NCBI GenBank assembly: GCA_001029295.1
Contig: LDXJ01000039.1
Coordinates: forward strand, 1 to 57,178
Reading direction: 5' to 3'
DNA from: Peptococcaceae bacterium CEB3
Lineage (GTDB): Bacteria > Bacillota > Desulfitobacteriia > Desulfitobacteriales > Desulfitobacteriaceae
Length of the DNA: 57,178 bases
Program-made: the position numbers and the translations under genes
Shown: piece by piece, positions 42,791-51,150 of the stretch
Numbering within the stretch: the stretch's first letter is position 1
Layout: the number at the start of each line of letters is the position of its first letter
The notes under the pieces: model-generated
What the model was told of the DNA's origin: nothing
The model's database searches: none
Seen by the model: the letters and a program-made list of their open reading frames with translations, nothing else

Positions 42791-43958
42791 TCCCGAGGGC
42801 ACCGTGGCAGTGAATGACTTTTCCCTAGATATTCAGCGAGGAGAATTTGTTGTGTTGATTGGCCCGTCGGGGTGCGGCAAATCGACAACGCTACGCATGA
42901 TCAACCGCCTTGTGGAGCCTTCGTCCGGTACGATTGAGATTGACGGACAAAACTATGAAAAGTATCACCCGGTTGAACTCCGGCGCCGTCTAGGATATGT
43001 GATTCAGCAGGTGGGGCTTATCCCCCATTTGACGATTGCCGAAAATATCGCTTTCGTCCTCAGACTGAAAGGGGTGAAGGAAAACGGGCGTCGGGCACGG
43101 GCGAGGGAATTGCTGGAGTTAGTTGAAATGAATCCAGACTTGTTCATGGACCGTTATCCCTCGGAACTGAGCGGAGGTCAGCAACAGCGGATTGGGGTTC
43201 TGCGTGCTCTGGCGCATGATCCAGATATCATTCTGATGGACGAACCGTTCGGTTCCCTGGACCCTATCACGCGTGAACAGTTGCAGGACGAATTAAAAAG
43301 TCTACAGCTTAATGTGCAGAAGACGATCATTTTTGTGACGCACGATATGGATGAGGCCATCCGCATGGCTGACCGAATCGTGATCATGAGGGAAGGCCGG
43401 ATCGTTCAGGTGGCGAGCCCCAATGTGATTTTACGGGCTCCCTCCGACGATTTTGTTGCTAACTTCTTTGGCCGGCAGCGACTGTCGTGGCAAACGATTA
43501 AAATGCCGGTAAGAGAGATCATGGATAGGTCCATTACGTCAGTTTCACAGAAAAGTAGCTTGGCACATTCTCTTGAAGAAATGCTCCGGCGGGGAATTGA
43601 CCAGATAGTTATCTCAGACGAAAATGATAAGTTCCAAGGATTTGTTTCCTTGGACGATTTGAGGGGAACGTTGAAACAAGACTTGGAGATGTCTGTCGAT
43701 AGCTTTTCCAAAGTGCATAAGGAAACGATTCCACCGGAATTCAGCGTACTGAACGGTATACAGATCATGATTGCCCACAAAATTAATAAAATTCCGGTCA
43801 CGGAAGCTGACGGCACTGTGGTAGGTAGTGTCAGCTTGGATAGTGCAATAGAGCTTTTGACGGGTGTAACCGGTGCTGAATCGGCAGCCCTGGCAAGCGA
43901 CGACGGGAAAAACGGCGGCCCCGCCCGAAGAAAGGCGGTGAAAAGACGCGAATGCTGA
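42759..43958 (+). CDS. Osmoprotectant ABC importer ATP-binding protein with tandem CBS domains (OpuCA-like)
   Basis: This ATPase (399 residues from the ATT, 393 from the GTG at 42777) has Walker A GPSGCGKS, signature LSGGQQQR and Walker B IILMDEPFGSLDP, then two CBS domains (~255-375, MPVREIMD... and ...GSVSLDSAIELL). CBS domains in OpuCA sense ionic strength or c-di-AMP. The GTG at 42777 would cut off the first strand. In-frame codons back to the TGA at 42750 offer only an ATT at 42759 (ILSLKNVTKVF, the normal family start), 10 bases after AAGGGGG. A rare ATT start, or a recent start-codon mutation, is therefore likely. The permease gene overlaps the stop by 7 bp. Confidence 0.88.
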   Translation: MLSLKNVTKVFPEGTVAVNDFSLDIQRGEFVVLIGPSGCGKSTTLRMINRLVEPSSGTIEIDGQNYEKYHPVELRRRLGYVIQQVGLIPHLTIAENIAFVLRLKGVKENGRRARARELLELVEMNPDLFMDRYPSELSGGQQQRIGVLRALAHDPDIILMDEPFGSLDPITREQLQDELKSLQLNVQKTIIFVTHDMDEAIRMADRIVIMREGRIVQVASPNVILRAPSDDFVANFFGRQRLSWQTIKMPVREIMDRSITSVSQKSSLAHSLEEMLRRGIDQIVISDENDKFQGFVSLDDLRGTLKQDLEMSVDSFSKVHKETIPPEFSVLNGIQIMIAHKINKIPVTEADGTVVGSVSLDSAIELLTGVTGAESAALASDDGKNGGPARRKAVKRREC

Positions 43959-44608
43959 TCACGGAAACAATTCGGTTTTTTGTGCTTCACCACAATGAAG
44001 TACTTAAAGCCACCGTACAACACCTATACTTGGTAGCTATTCCGATGGCTTTCTGTATTCTCATCGCCATACCACTGACTATTTTGGCGACTAGGGTACA
44101 GAAACTGTACCCTTGGATTATTGGGTTCAGTAATGCCATGCAGACTATTCCTAGCCTTGCCCTTCTTGCTTTGTTAATCGCGATCGGCAGCGGCATTGGG
44201 CTCGTCCCCACTGTGGTGGCACTCTTCCTCTACAGTTTGATGCCCATTGTCCGAAACACTTTTGTCGGCATCAATGGCGTGTCGCCTGAAATCAAAGATG
44301 CGGCTATGGGCATGGGTGTCACGAATTGGCAGCTGCTCTGGATGATTGAATTACCCTTGGCGCTAAAAGTAATTATAGCCGGCATTCGTTCTGCCTTGGT
44401 AGGGACTATTGGCTTTGCGACCCTGGGGGCGTTAATAGGAGCCGGCGGCCTGGGATCACTGATTTTACGCGGGCTAAGTATGGCCAGTAACGACATTGTG
44501 TTGGCAGGTACTCTACCGGCGATGCTGATGGCTTTTTTGGCAGAGTTTCTGATGAGCCGACTGGAACTCTTGCTGACGCCGCGCGGTTTACGAGTGCGCA
44601 AAGGGTGA
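43952..44608 (+). CDS. Osmoprotectant ABC importer permease (OpuCB-like)
   Basis: This 218-residue permease with ~5-6 membrane segments has an EAA-type loop around KDAAMGMGVTNWQLLWMIELPLALKVI, the binding site for the ATPase. It is the only permease gene in this operon, whereas OpuB/OpuC normally have two different ones, so it probably works as a homodimer. The ATG overlaps the end of the ATPase gene. Confidence 0.9.
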   Translation: MLITETIRFFVLHHNEVLKATVQHLYLVAIPMAFCILIAIPLTILATRVQKLYPWIIGFSNAMQTIPSLALLALLIAIGSGIGLVPTVVALFLYSLMPIVRNTFVGINGVSPEIKDAAMGMGVTNWQLLWMIELPLALKVIIAGIRSALVGTIGFATLGALIGAGGLGSLILRGLSMASNDIVLAGTLPAMLMAFLAEFLMSRLELLLTPRGLRVRKG

Positions 44609-44688
44609 AACGGCTGACACAAATGCTGTATTCCGGCATCCGGTTGGAATTACGTCTCAATATCAAAGTTGAAGGAGGTTAGCGAATC

Positions 44689-45639
44689 ATGTCGAACGGT
44701 CGTTTGCTTAAGCTAACGGGAGTTGGATTGATTGTAGCGTTGACGTTGTTGGGGTGTGGCACACCGGCCGCCAATCAGGCCGCTGCCACAGGCTCAACGG
44801 GGTCCGAACAGTACCCGATCAAGGAAATTAACATTGCGTCCCAAGCGCAGAGTGAGGCCATCATCGTCGACAACATGTTGAAAGAAATTATCGAAAGCCA
44901 GACGCCCATTAAAGTCAAGCTGCAAGAAACCAGTGGCGGATCAGCACTGACCCATTCACTCATGGAAAAGAATAATATTCAAATGTACTTTGGGTATGAT
45001 GGCACGGAGCTGGACAAGATTTTTCACCTGAAGTATACCGCGGGGGAATTTGTGGGGCACCCTGATGCTGTTAGCAAGTATGTTAAGGATAACGAATTGA
45101 AAAAGTTCGGCATCTGGGTGTCGCCGTCGCTAGGGTTCCAGGATACGTACGCGATAGCGGTCAAAGGGGATGTGGCCAAGCAGGACCATCTAAAAACCTT
45201 TTCGGACTGTGCTCCCTATGCCAAGAATTGGATTTTCGCCACTGATCCTGACGTTATCAGCGATGTCATGCCTGGATTTGAAAAGGCCTATCCGAATCTC
45301 AAGTTCAAGAAGGTCATCTCAATGGATTATAATTTGATGTACCAGGCTCTCGCCAATAATTCCGTTCAGGCTATTATGGCATTCTCCACGGATGGACGGC
45401 TGACGAAGCTGAAGGAGGTGCCCTTGACCGACAATAAGAATTACTTTCCCCCGTACAACGGCATTGTTCTGATCACGAATGACGTTGTCCAAAAAGATCA
45501 CCTTGATAAAGTGCTGGCTAAATTATGGGGTTCGATCTCAACATCCGAGATGACTCATATGAACGAACTGGTGGATGTGGAGAAGGATGACCCAGCGAAA
45601 GTGGCCCACGACTTCCTTACCCAGAAGGGAATCATCTAA
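44689..45639 (+). CDS. Osmoprotectant/quaternary amine-binding lipoprotein (OpuCC-like)
   Basis: This 316-residue binding protein of the OpuAC/OpuCC-type (QAT) family has a signal peptide ending in the lipobox LLGC. INIASQAQSEAIIVDNMLKE is the family opening, and YQALANNSVQAIMAFSTDG and PPYNGIVL are in the ligand-closing region. It likely binds choline or glycine betaine for import. AAGGAGGT precedes the ATG. Confidence 0.9.
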   Translation: MSNGRLLKLTGVGLIVALTLLGCGTPAANQAAATGSTGSEQYPIKEINIASQAQSEAIIVDNMLKEIIESQTPIKVKLQETSGGSALTHSLMEKNNIQMYFGYDGTELDKIFHLKYTAGEFVGHPDAVSKYVKDNELKKFGIWVSPSLGFQDTYAIAVKGDVAKQDHLKTFSDCAPYAKNWIFATDPDVISDVMPGFEKAYPNLKFKKVISMDYNLMYQALANNSVQAIMAFSTDGRLTKLKEVPLTDNKNYFPPYNGIVLITNDVVQKDHLDKVLAKLWGSISTSEMTHMNELVDVEKDDPAKVAHDFLTQKGII

Positions 45640-45751
45640 AAGAGAGGTAGTTGACAGCCAAGATTTTAGCGTCCAGATCCTAGGTTTTGTAATATATGGG
45701 AAGGCGAAATGTAATCTAGCGAGAGATGGGTAGGGGGTTAACAATGAATGA

Positions 45752-45805
45752 CTTGGCCTTTCCGCACTCTACCGGCGAGGGGTGGAAAGGCCAAGTGCTT
45801 GTTTT
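45752..45805 (+). terminator. Rho-independent terminator
   Basis: CTTGGCCTTTCC (45752-45763) pairs perfectly with GGAAAGGCCAAG (45784-45795), followed by TGCTTGTTTT. It ends the OpuC-like operon. The rest of 45640-45935 shows nothing else definite. Confidence 0.8.
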
Positions 45806-45935
45806 CAGACTATCGGTGCCAGACGGGATGTTGTCGGACACCCCTGCTGGTACGGTGTCGGGTAATAAGTCATTGCAGTCATCAAGCGGCTGGGTGTAGA
45901 ACCCGTCGCACTAAAAATAAAAGGGGAATGCCGTG

Positions 45936-47294
45936 ATGCAGTTTATCAGAGAACCATCGAAAAAAGTGCCGGTGTTTGCTGAGGTTGACGTTCTGGTGGT
46001 TGGAGGCGGGCCCGCGGGATTAGCCGCTGCTATTTCATCCGCGAGGGAAGGCGTCAGCACGATGTTGATGGACCGTTATGGCTGTTTCGGCGGCGTTATA
46101 AGTCAAGTTGGCGTCGAAGGATTTGCTTGGTACAGGCACAAGGGAACGACTGAAGCCGGTGGCTTGACCTATGAATTCGAAAATGTGGCACGGGCTCTCG
46201 GTGCAAGCACCCCCAGAACGGAATCCGATAGCGAAGCTCTTGACGCGGAAATGTTTAAGTATGTTGCCGACAGCATAATTCGGAGTGCCGGTATAAGGCC
46301 GCTCCTTCACTGCTATGCCGTAGGGGGGATCATCGAAAATAATGCCATAAAGGGAATAATAACGGAGAGTAAATCCGGACGCATGGCGATATTGGCTCGG
46401 CGTGTTATCGACTGTACAGGAGACGGTGATGTTGCGGCTAATGCGGGGGTCCCATTCACCAAGAGGGACAAACTCTCTTGGGTAACACCGGTGTTTCACT
46501 GCAGAGGGGTAGATGGCAAGAAGTTCCTGGATTTTGTAAAACAGGACCTAAAACCTACTTTCGCTGACTGGAGCGGTGAGTGGTCCGTAGAAACTGGTGG
46601 CGAGGAGAAAGACATGTTTAGCCCCTATCTGGCTAAGCCGTTTAATGACGCGATTAAGGACGGAATTTTGGAGAAAGTTGAGGGTATAGAATACGGAGGT
46701 TCTTATGGCACGGTTTCTCCGGAGGGTGATGTTACACAGCTTAACGTCGTGTTCATCAGTGGGGTTGACAGTACAGATGTCAAAAGTCTGACGGACGCCG
46801 AGATCAAAGGCAGAGAAGCCGTTATCAACGCTATTCATGTGTTGAAAAAATATGTACCGGGTTTTGAGAACGCGCGCCTGAGGAACTTTGGCATGACCAT
46901 TGGAACAAGGGAGTCGCGCCAGATAGAAGGGTATTATCGGATGACCGGTAAAGACGTTTTGAATCAAGCCAAATTTGAAGATTCCATTGGAATTTTTCCT
47001 GAGTTTATTGACGGAAATGGAGTCCTGCGTCTACCAACGACCGGACGTTACTTCCAGATTCCTTACCGGGCGATCCTTCCACAAAAGTTAGATAACCTGC
47101 TTGTGGCAGGGAGGTGTATTTCCGGCGATATTTTGGCCCAGGGTGCATTCAGAAGCATGAGTTGCTGTGTACTAACCGGCCAAGGAGCAGGTGTCGCCGC
47201 CGCAGTATCCATAAAGGAAGATCTGTCCACCAAAGAAGTTGACATCAAGAAGGTTCAAAGCGCCTTGGCAAAGCAATACGTAAGGATTTTCTGA
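45936..47294 (+). CDS. FAD-dependent oxidoreductase, paralogue 1
   Basis: This 452-residue flavoprotein of the FAD_oxidored type has the dinucleotide motif VLVVGGGPAGLAAAIS at residue ~20, then YGCFGGVISQVG, the FAD-contact RVIDCTGDGDVAANAG, and the C-terminal GRCISGD...GQGAGVAAA. No Fe-S cysteine cluster or membrane anchor is seen. Substrate unknown. The start is the ATG at 45936 or the GTG directly before it, both after AAGGGG. It shares most of its sequence with the protein at 49398, and the two flank an MFS gene. Confidence 0.82.
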   Translation: MQFIREPSKKVPVFAEVDVLVVGGGPAGLAAAISSAREGVSTMLMDRYGCFGGVISQVGVEGFAWYRHKGTTEAGGLTYEFENVARALGASTPRTESDSEALDAEMFKYVADSIIRSAGIRPLLHCYAVGGIIENNAIKGIITESKSGRMAILARRVIDCTGDGDVAANAGVPFTKRDKLSWVTPVFHCRGVDGKKFLDFVKQDLKPTFADWSGEWSVETGGEEKDMFSPYLAKPFNDAIKDGILEKVEGIEYGGSYGTVSPEGDVTQLNVVFISGVDSTDVKSLTDAEIKGREAVINAIHVLKKYVPGFENARLRNFGMTIGTRESRQIEGYYRMTGKDVLNQAKFEDSIGIFPEFIDGNGVLRLPTTGRYFQIPYRAILPQKLDNLLVAGRCISGDILAQGAFRSMSCCVLTGQGAGVAAAVSIKEDLSTKEVDIKKVQSALAKQYVRIF

Positions 47295-47593
47295 GTTGCG
47301 CTTGCACCATTGTACTGAACAGAGGGACGAGTTTCCGGACAAATATCAGATGGCCCTTTTCGAATGGGCGTCAGTACGGAATCGCGACCGGACACTGGAC
47401 GGGGAAGATTCCGGTGGGCGCGGGACCACTGAGCATTGTGCCCTGTCTAAGGTGTCCCGGGGCACATGCGCAATACGAGTGCTTGAATAGGAAATCGGAC
47501 GGTCGGACAGCCATTGCGCAAGCCCACAACCGCCAGATGTCTTTAGGACACCTGTCTCGCGCCGTTTTCGAAGATCTTTCTTGAAGTGGGGTA

Positions 47594-47622
47594 TTGAATT
47601 GTCAAAGAAATTGGAGTATATT
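47594..47622 (+). promoter_or_regulatory. Sigma-A-type promoter of the MFS transporter leader
   Basis: TTGAAT (47594-47599) and TATATT (47617-47622) are separated by 17 bases. Transcription from ~47630 would read into the terminator at 47692-47745. Nothing convincing is seen in 47295-47590. Confidence 0.45.
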
Positions 47623-47691
47623 AATTATGTTGTTAGATTTTCTCTGCGGGGAAACTCCTGAAAATTTGAATCGAGGCTAAGAGTAAAAGAG

Positions 47692-47745
47692 AAGCCGCTG
47701 ATATGTCTACCTTTTGTGAAGGTTGGCATGTTTGCGGCTTTTTCC
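47692..47745 (+). terminator. Terminator hairpin in the leader of the MFS gene (possible attenuator)
   Basis: AAGCCGC (47692-47698) pairs with GCGGCTT (47734-47740), followed by TTTCCTT. Upstream, GCGG near 47646 and GGCT near 47676 could each pair with the terminator's left arm, offering alternative folds. The coding start is ~240 bp further on. Confidence 0.5.
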
Positions 47746-47983
47746 TTGCGCTTGGCCAGCGGAAGTTAAAAGGGGGGGCTGTGTCTAGAGCGAGTTCCTT
47801 ATTGGTGCACCATCACTTTAGTTTCAACTTCATCCCAGGTCTTTCGGTCTTCTCTCAAGATCTTGAACCTCAATAATTTCTTTGAGTTGTTCTCCCCAAA
47901 GGTCTGTACAAAGATTGTAGAATTGAAACCTTTGCCTATCAGTACTAGATTTACAGGTAATTGATACATCAGGAGGTTAAACA

Positions 47984-49243
47984 ATGGCTAAAAAGGATAA
48001 GAGCCCAAACAAGTGGCTGACACTAACAGTGTTGTCGATGGCCGGATCCATAATCTACAAATTGCCGTATTTGCGGGAAACATATTACATCCCATTGCAA
48101 CAGGCGACAGGTACAACAAACGAGCAATTGGGGCTTTTAATGACCGCTTATGCACTGGCAAATTTCATTTTGTATTTTCCGGGTGGCTGGGCCGCGGATT
48201 CATTTTCACCAAGAAAGTTAATCGCGTTTTCGCTAATTGCAACGGGAATTACGGGATTTTATTTCGCCACGTTTCCCCCGTTTCCAATCCTGTTGCTTTT
48301 ACACGCATTTTGGGCGGTTACGACCGTATTTACCTTTTGGTCGGCTTCAATTCGAATTATTCGATTATTAGGTGACAGCAAGGAACAAGGAAGATTATTT
48401 GGACTCTGGACATTTGGTAAAGGTCTCACATCGGTAATAGTAGGTTTTATTTCCGTTCCGATCTTCACACATTTAGGCGACGGTGTTCTGGGATTAAGAG
48501 GGGCCATCATTTTCTACTCAATCTTAACCATTCTCATTGGCATATTGTCATATCTCGTACTTGACGACAAAAGGCCAACCGAGGAATCCAGCCGAATTGT
48601 AATTAGGCAGATGGCTACAGTACTGAAAATGCCTTCCGTATGGATAGCCGGAGTCATTGTTTTCTGTAGCTGGAGCGTATATATCGGTTTTGGTATGGTT
48701 ACCCCATTCTTGACCGACGTGTTTAAGATGTCGGTTGCGTTTGCTGCAATAGTTAGTATTGTTAGGGCCTATGTTCTCTTTTCTGCCGGCGGACTTTTAG
48801 GAGGCTTCTTGGCGGATAAACTCGGCTCGCGGATTAAGTTCATGTTATACGCTTTTTTAGGTATGATAGCTTTTACCGGCGTTTACTACTTCATTCCGGG
48901 AAATCCAAATTTTATTGAAGTTGTGGTTATCAACTTGGTGATTTTGGGTCTATTCGTTTATGCTGGCGAAAGTGTATTCTTCTCCATCATCGATGAGGTG
49001 AGGGTTCCGGAACACGTATCAGGTACAGCAGCTGGGTTGATTTCGGTAGTGGGCTATTTCCCGGAGATTTTTCTCTATACACTGGTTGGAAAGATGGTAG
49101 ACAATAACCCGGGTGTAGTCGGTTACAGACACATCTGGCTCTTTATGATTGCCTGCGCAATTATAGGAGCAGTTTCTACCGCGGCCCTATATAAGATCAA
49201 TAAAAACAAGGGAAAAACACTACAAACACCAGGCGCGGCGTAG
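47984..49243 (+). CDS. Major facilitator superfamily transporter
   Basis: This 419-residue membrane protein with ~12 hydrophobic segments has the MFS loop 2-3 motif GGWAADSFSPRK and a matching one in the second half (GGFLADKLGSR). Substrate unknown. It lies between two near-identical FAD-oxidoreductase genes, so it may import their substrate or export the product. AGGAGG precedes the ATG. Codons are more AT-rich than in the methyltransferase genes. Confidence 0.87.
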   Translation: MAKKDKSPNKWLTLTVLSMAGSIIYKLPYLRETYYIPLQQATGTTNEQLGLLMTAYALANFILYFPGGWAADSFSPRKLIAFSLIATGITGFYFATFPPFPILLLLHAFWAVTTVFTFWSASIRIIRLLGDSKEQGRLFGLWTFGKGLTSVIVGFISVPIFTHLGDGVLGLRGAIIFYSILTILIGILSYLVLDDKRPTEESSRIVIRQMATVLKMPSVWIAGVIVFCSWSVYIGFGMVTPFLTDVFKMSVAFAAIVSIVRAYVLFSAGGLLGGFLADKLGSRIKFMLYAFLGMIAFTGVYYFIPGNPNFIEVVVINLVILGLFVYAGESVFFSIIDEVRVPEHVSGTAAGLISVVGYFPEIFLYTLVGKMVDNNPGVVGYRHIWLFMIACAIIGAVSTAALYKINKNKGKTLQTPGAA

Positions 49244-49397
49244 GTTTTTCCCGGGCAACAAGTTTCTCGAACTCCGGGCTGTGGGGGGCGGCGTCCTCCA
49301 CAGTTCTTGCATAGCTTCTTGGGTATTATGACAACAAAGGTACCATTACCTTTTTGCACTTTAGAGAATAATGAATGTGGAAGAGAGGAATCCCACC

Positions 49398-50756
49398 GTG
49401 AAGTTCGTACATGAAGTTGCCAGGAAAGTACCGGTGTTTGCCGATGTAGATGTTCTCGTAGTGGGAGGAGGGCCCTCAGGATTAGCTGCGTCCATAGCGT
49501 GCGCCAGGGAGGGCGTCAGTACATTATTGGTGGAACGGTATGGCTGTTTTGGGGGTGTTATAAGCCAAGTCGGCATTGAGGGGTTCGCATGGTATCGGCA
49601 TGATCAAACGGTTGAAGCCGGGGGTCTATCCTTTGAGTTTCAAGACCTAGCAAAGGCTGTTGGGGGAAGTGCGAAGGAGCCCCAATCGAATAGCGAAGCC
49701 CTTGACGCCGAGATGTTTAAATATGTTGCCGACAAAATGATTCGGGAGGCTGGTGTCAGGCCATTGCTTCACTGCTTTGCAGTAGAGGCGATAGTTGAGA
49801 ATAATGTATTAAAGGGTATAATCACTGAGAGTAAATCTGGTCGTTTGGCCATACTGGCTAAACGAGTGATCGACTGTACGGGAGACGGGGATATAGCAGC
49901 TCTGGCGGGCGCTCCGTTTACGAAGAGGGAAAAACTCTCGTGTGTCACTCCCGTATTCCACTGTCGAGGTATAGATGGCAAACGGTTTCAGAAATATATT
50001 GACCAGGATCTTAAACCTACGTATGGCGATTGGAAGGGCGACTGGGCTATGACGACGAACGGCAAAGAAGACGACATGTTTAGCCCATACCTGGTCAAGC
50101 CGTTCATTGACGCCATAAGGGATGGCATGTTGAAGAAAGCGGCTAATATCGACTACGGTGGTTCTTATAGTACGGTTTCTCCCGAAGGGGACGTGACTCA
50201 ATTTAATGCTGTATTTATTAGCGGAATTGATGGTACAAATGTTGAGGACCTGACAAATGCCGAAATTCAAGGGAGAGAGGCAGTTGTCAATACCATCGCC
50301 GTGTTAAGGGAATATGTGCCCGGTTTTGAGAACGCGCGGTTGCGAAACTTCGGCATGACCATCGGCGTGCGGGAATCCCGCCAAATCGAAGGATATTATA
50401 GGATGACTGGTGAGGATGTTATGAATCAGGGGAGGTTTGAGGATTCCATCGGTATCTTTCCCGAGTTTATTGATGGTAACGGTGTGCTGTGGATTCCAAC
50501 AACCGGCCGGTATTTTCAAATACCTTATAGGGCCATCCTTCCTCAAACAATAGATAATTTGCTCGTAGCAGGCCGATGTATATCTGGAGACATTATGGCG
50601 CACAGTGCTTTTAGAAACATGGGGTGTTGCGTTGTGACAGGTCAAGGAGCGGGTGTTGCAGCTGCAATATCGGTTCGAGATGACGTACCTACGTCCGAAG
50701 TTAATATTGCAAAGGTCCAAGAAGCTTTGGAAAGGCAAAATGTAAGAGTTTTCTAG
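49398..50756 (+). CDS. FAD-dependent oxidoreductase, paralogue 2
   Basis: This 452-residue flavoprotein is closely similar along its whole length to 45936-47294: VLVVGGGPSGLAASIA, YGCFGGVISQVGIEGFAWYRH, RVIDCTGDGDIAALAG, GRCISGDIMAHSAFRNMGCC. The GTG at 49398 is chosen because AGAGAGG lies nine bases before it and the N-terminus (MKFVHE) then lines up with its paralogue (MQFIRE); an ATG at 49371 would add nine residues. Function unknown. Confidence 0.82.
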   Translation: MKFVHEVARKVPVFADVDVLVVGGGPSGLAASIACAREGVSTLLVERYGCFGGVISQVGIEGFAWYRHDQTVEAGGLSFEFQDLAKAVGGSAKEPQSNSEALDAEMFKYVADKMIREAGVRPLLHCFAVEAIVENNVLKGIITESKSGRLAILAKRVIDCTGDGDIAALAGAPFTKREKLSCVTPVFHCRGIDGKRFQKYIDQDLKPTYGDWKGDWAMTTNGKEDDMFSPYLVKPFIDAIRDGMLKKAANIDYGGSYSTVSPEGDVTQFNAVFISGIDGTNVEDLTNAEIQGREAVVNTIAVLREYVPGFENARLRNFGMTIGVRESRQIEGYYRMTGEDVMNQGRFEDSIGIFPEFIDGNGVLWIPTTGRYFQIPYRAILPQTIDNLLVAGRCISGDIMAHSAFRNMGCCVVTGQGAGVAAAISVRDDVPTSEVNIAKVQEALERQNVRVF

Positions 50757-50816
50757 GAAACGGGGGAAGGAAATCCTTCGGGACGCTTCCCTCGTTCAAA
50801 CGGCTGCTTACTTAAA

Positions 50817-50848
50817 TTGAGACCACGAAGGTGGTCCTTTTTCTTTTT
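50817..50848 (+). terminator. Rho-independent terminator
   Basis: GACCAC (50821-50826), loop GAAG, GTGGTC (50831-50836), then CTTTTTCTTTTT. It ends the FAD-oxidoreductase gene. No gene lies in 50849-51054. Confidence 0.88.
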
Positions 50849-51150
50849 GCGCCCACAGAGGAAGCCACAGGAACCGAAACAAAATGCTGAGGCAACTTTG
50901 GCAACAGTGGTGAAACATTAACGACAATTTTATCAGGTCTTTACAAAGACGGCAGTGTGCTCTGACAGAAATGAGTTAAACTGTATAAATGTAGCAGAAG
51001 TTACGCAGCTCGCATCACTTACACGGGCATTTTGAAGGAAATTTCAATTTATTCGTAAATGTTCACTGAACCGTTCATTAAATTTCGTTAGTTAGGCCAA
51101 TTGTTATTTTTTGACTGGCAACGTGTCCCGCTCTCTGTTAGAATAGGGGC

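Noticed and set aside
47799-47984. A 61-codon minus-strand frame upstream of the MFS gene
   Set aside because: It is antisense to the leader, without a ribosome site or similarity.
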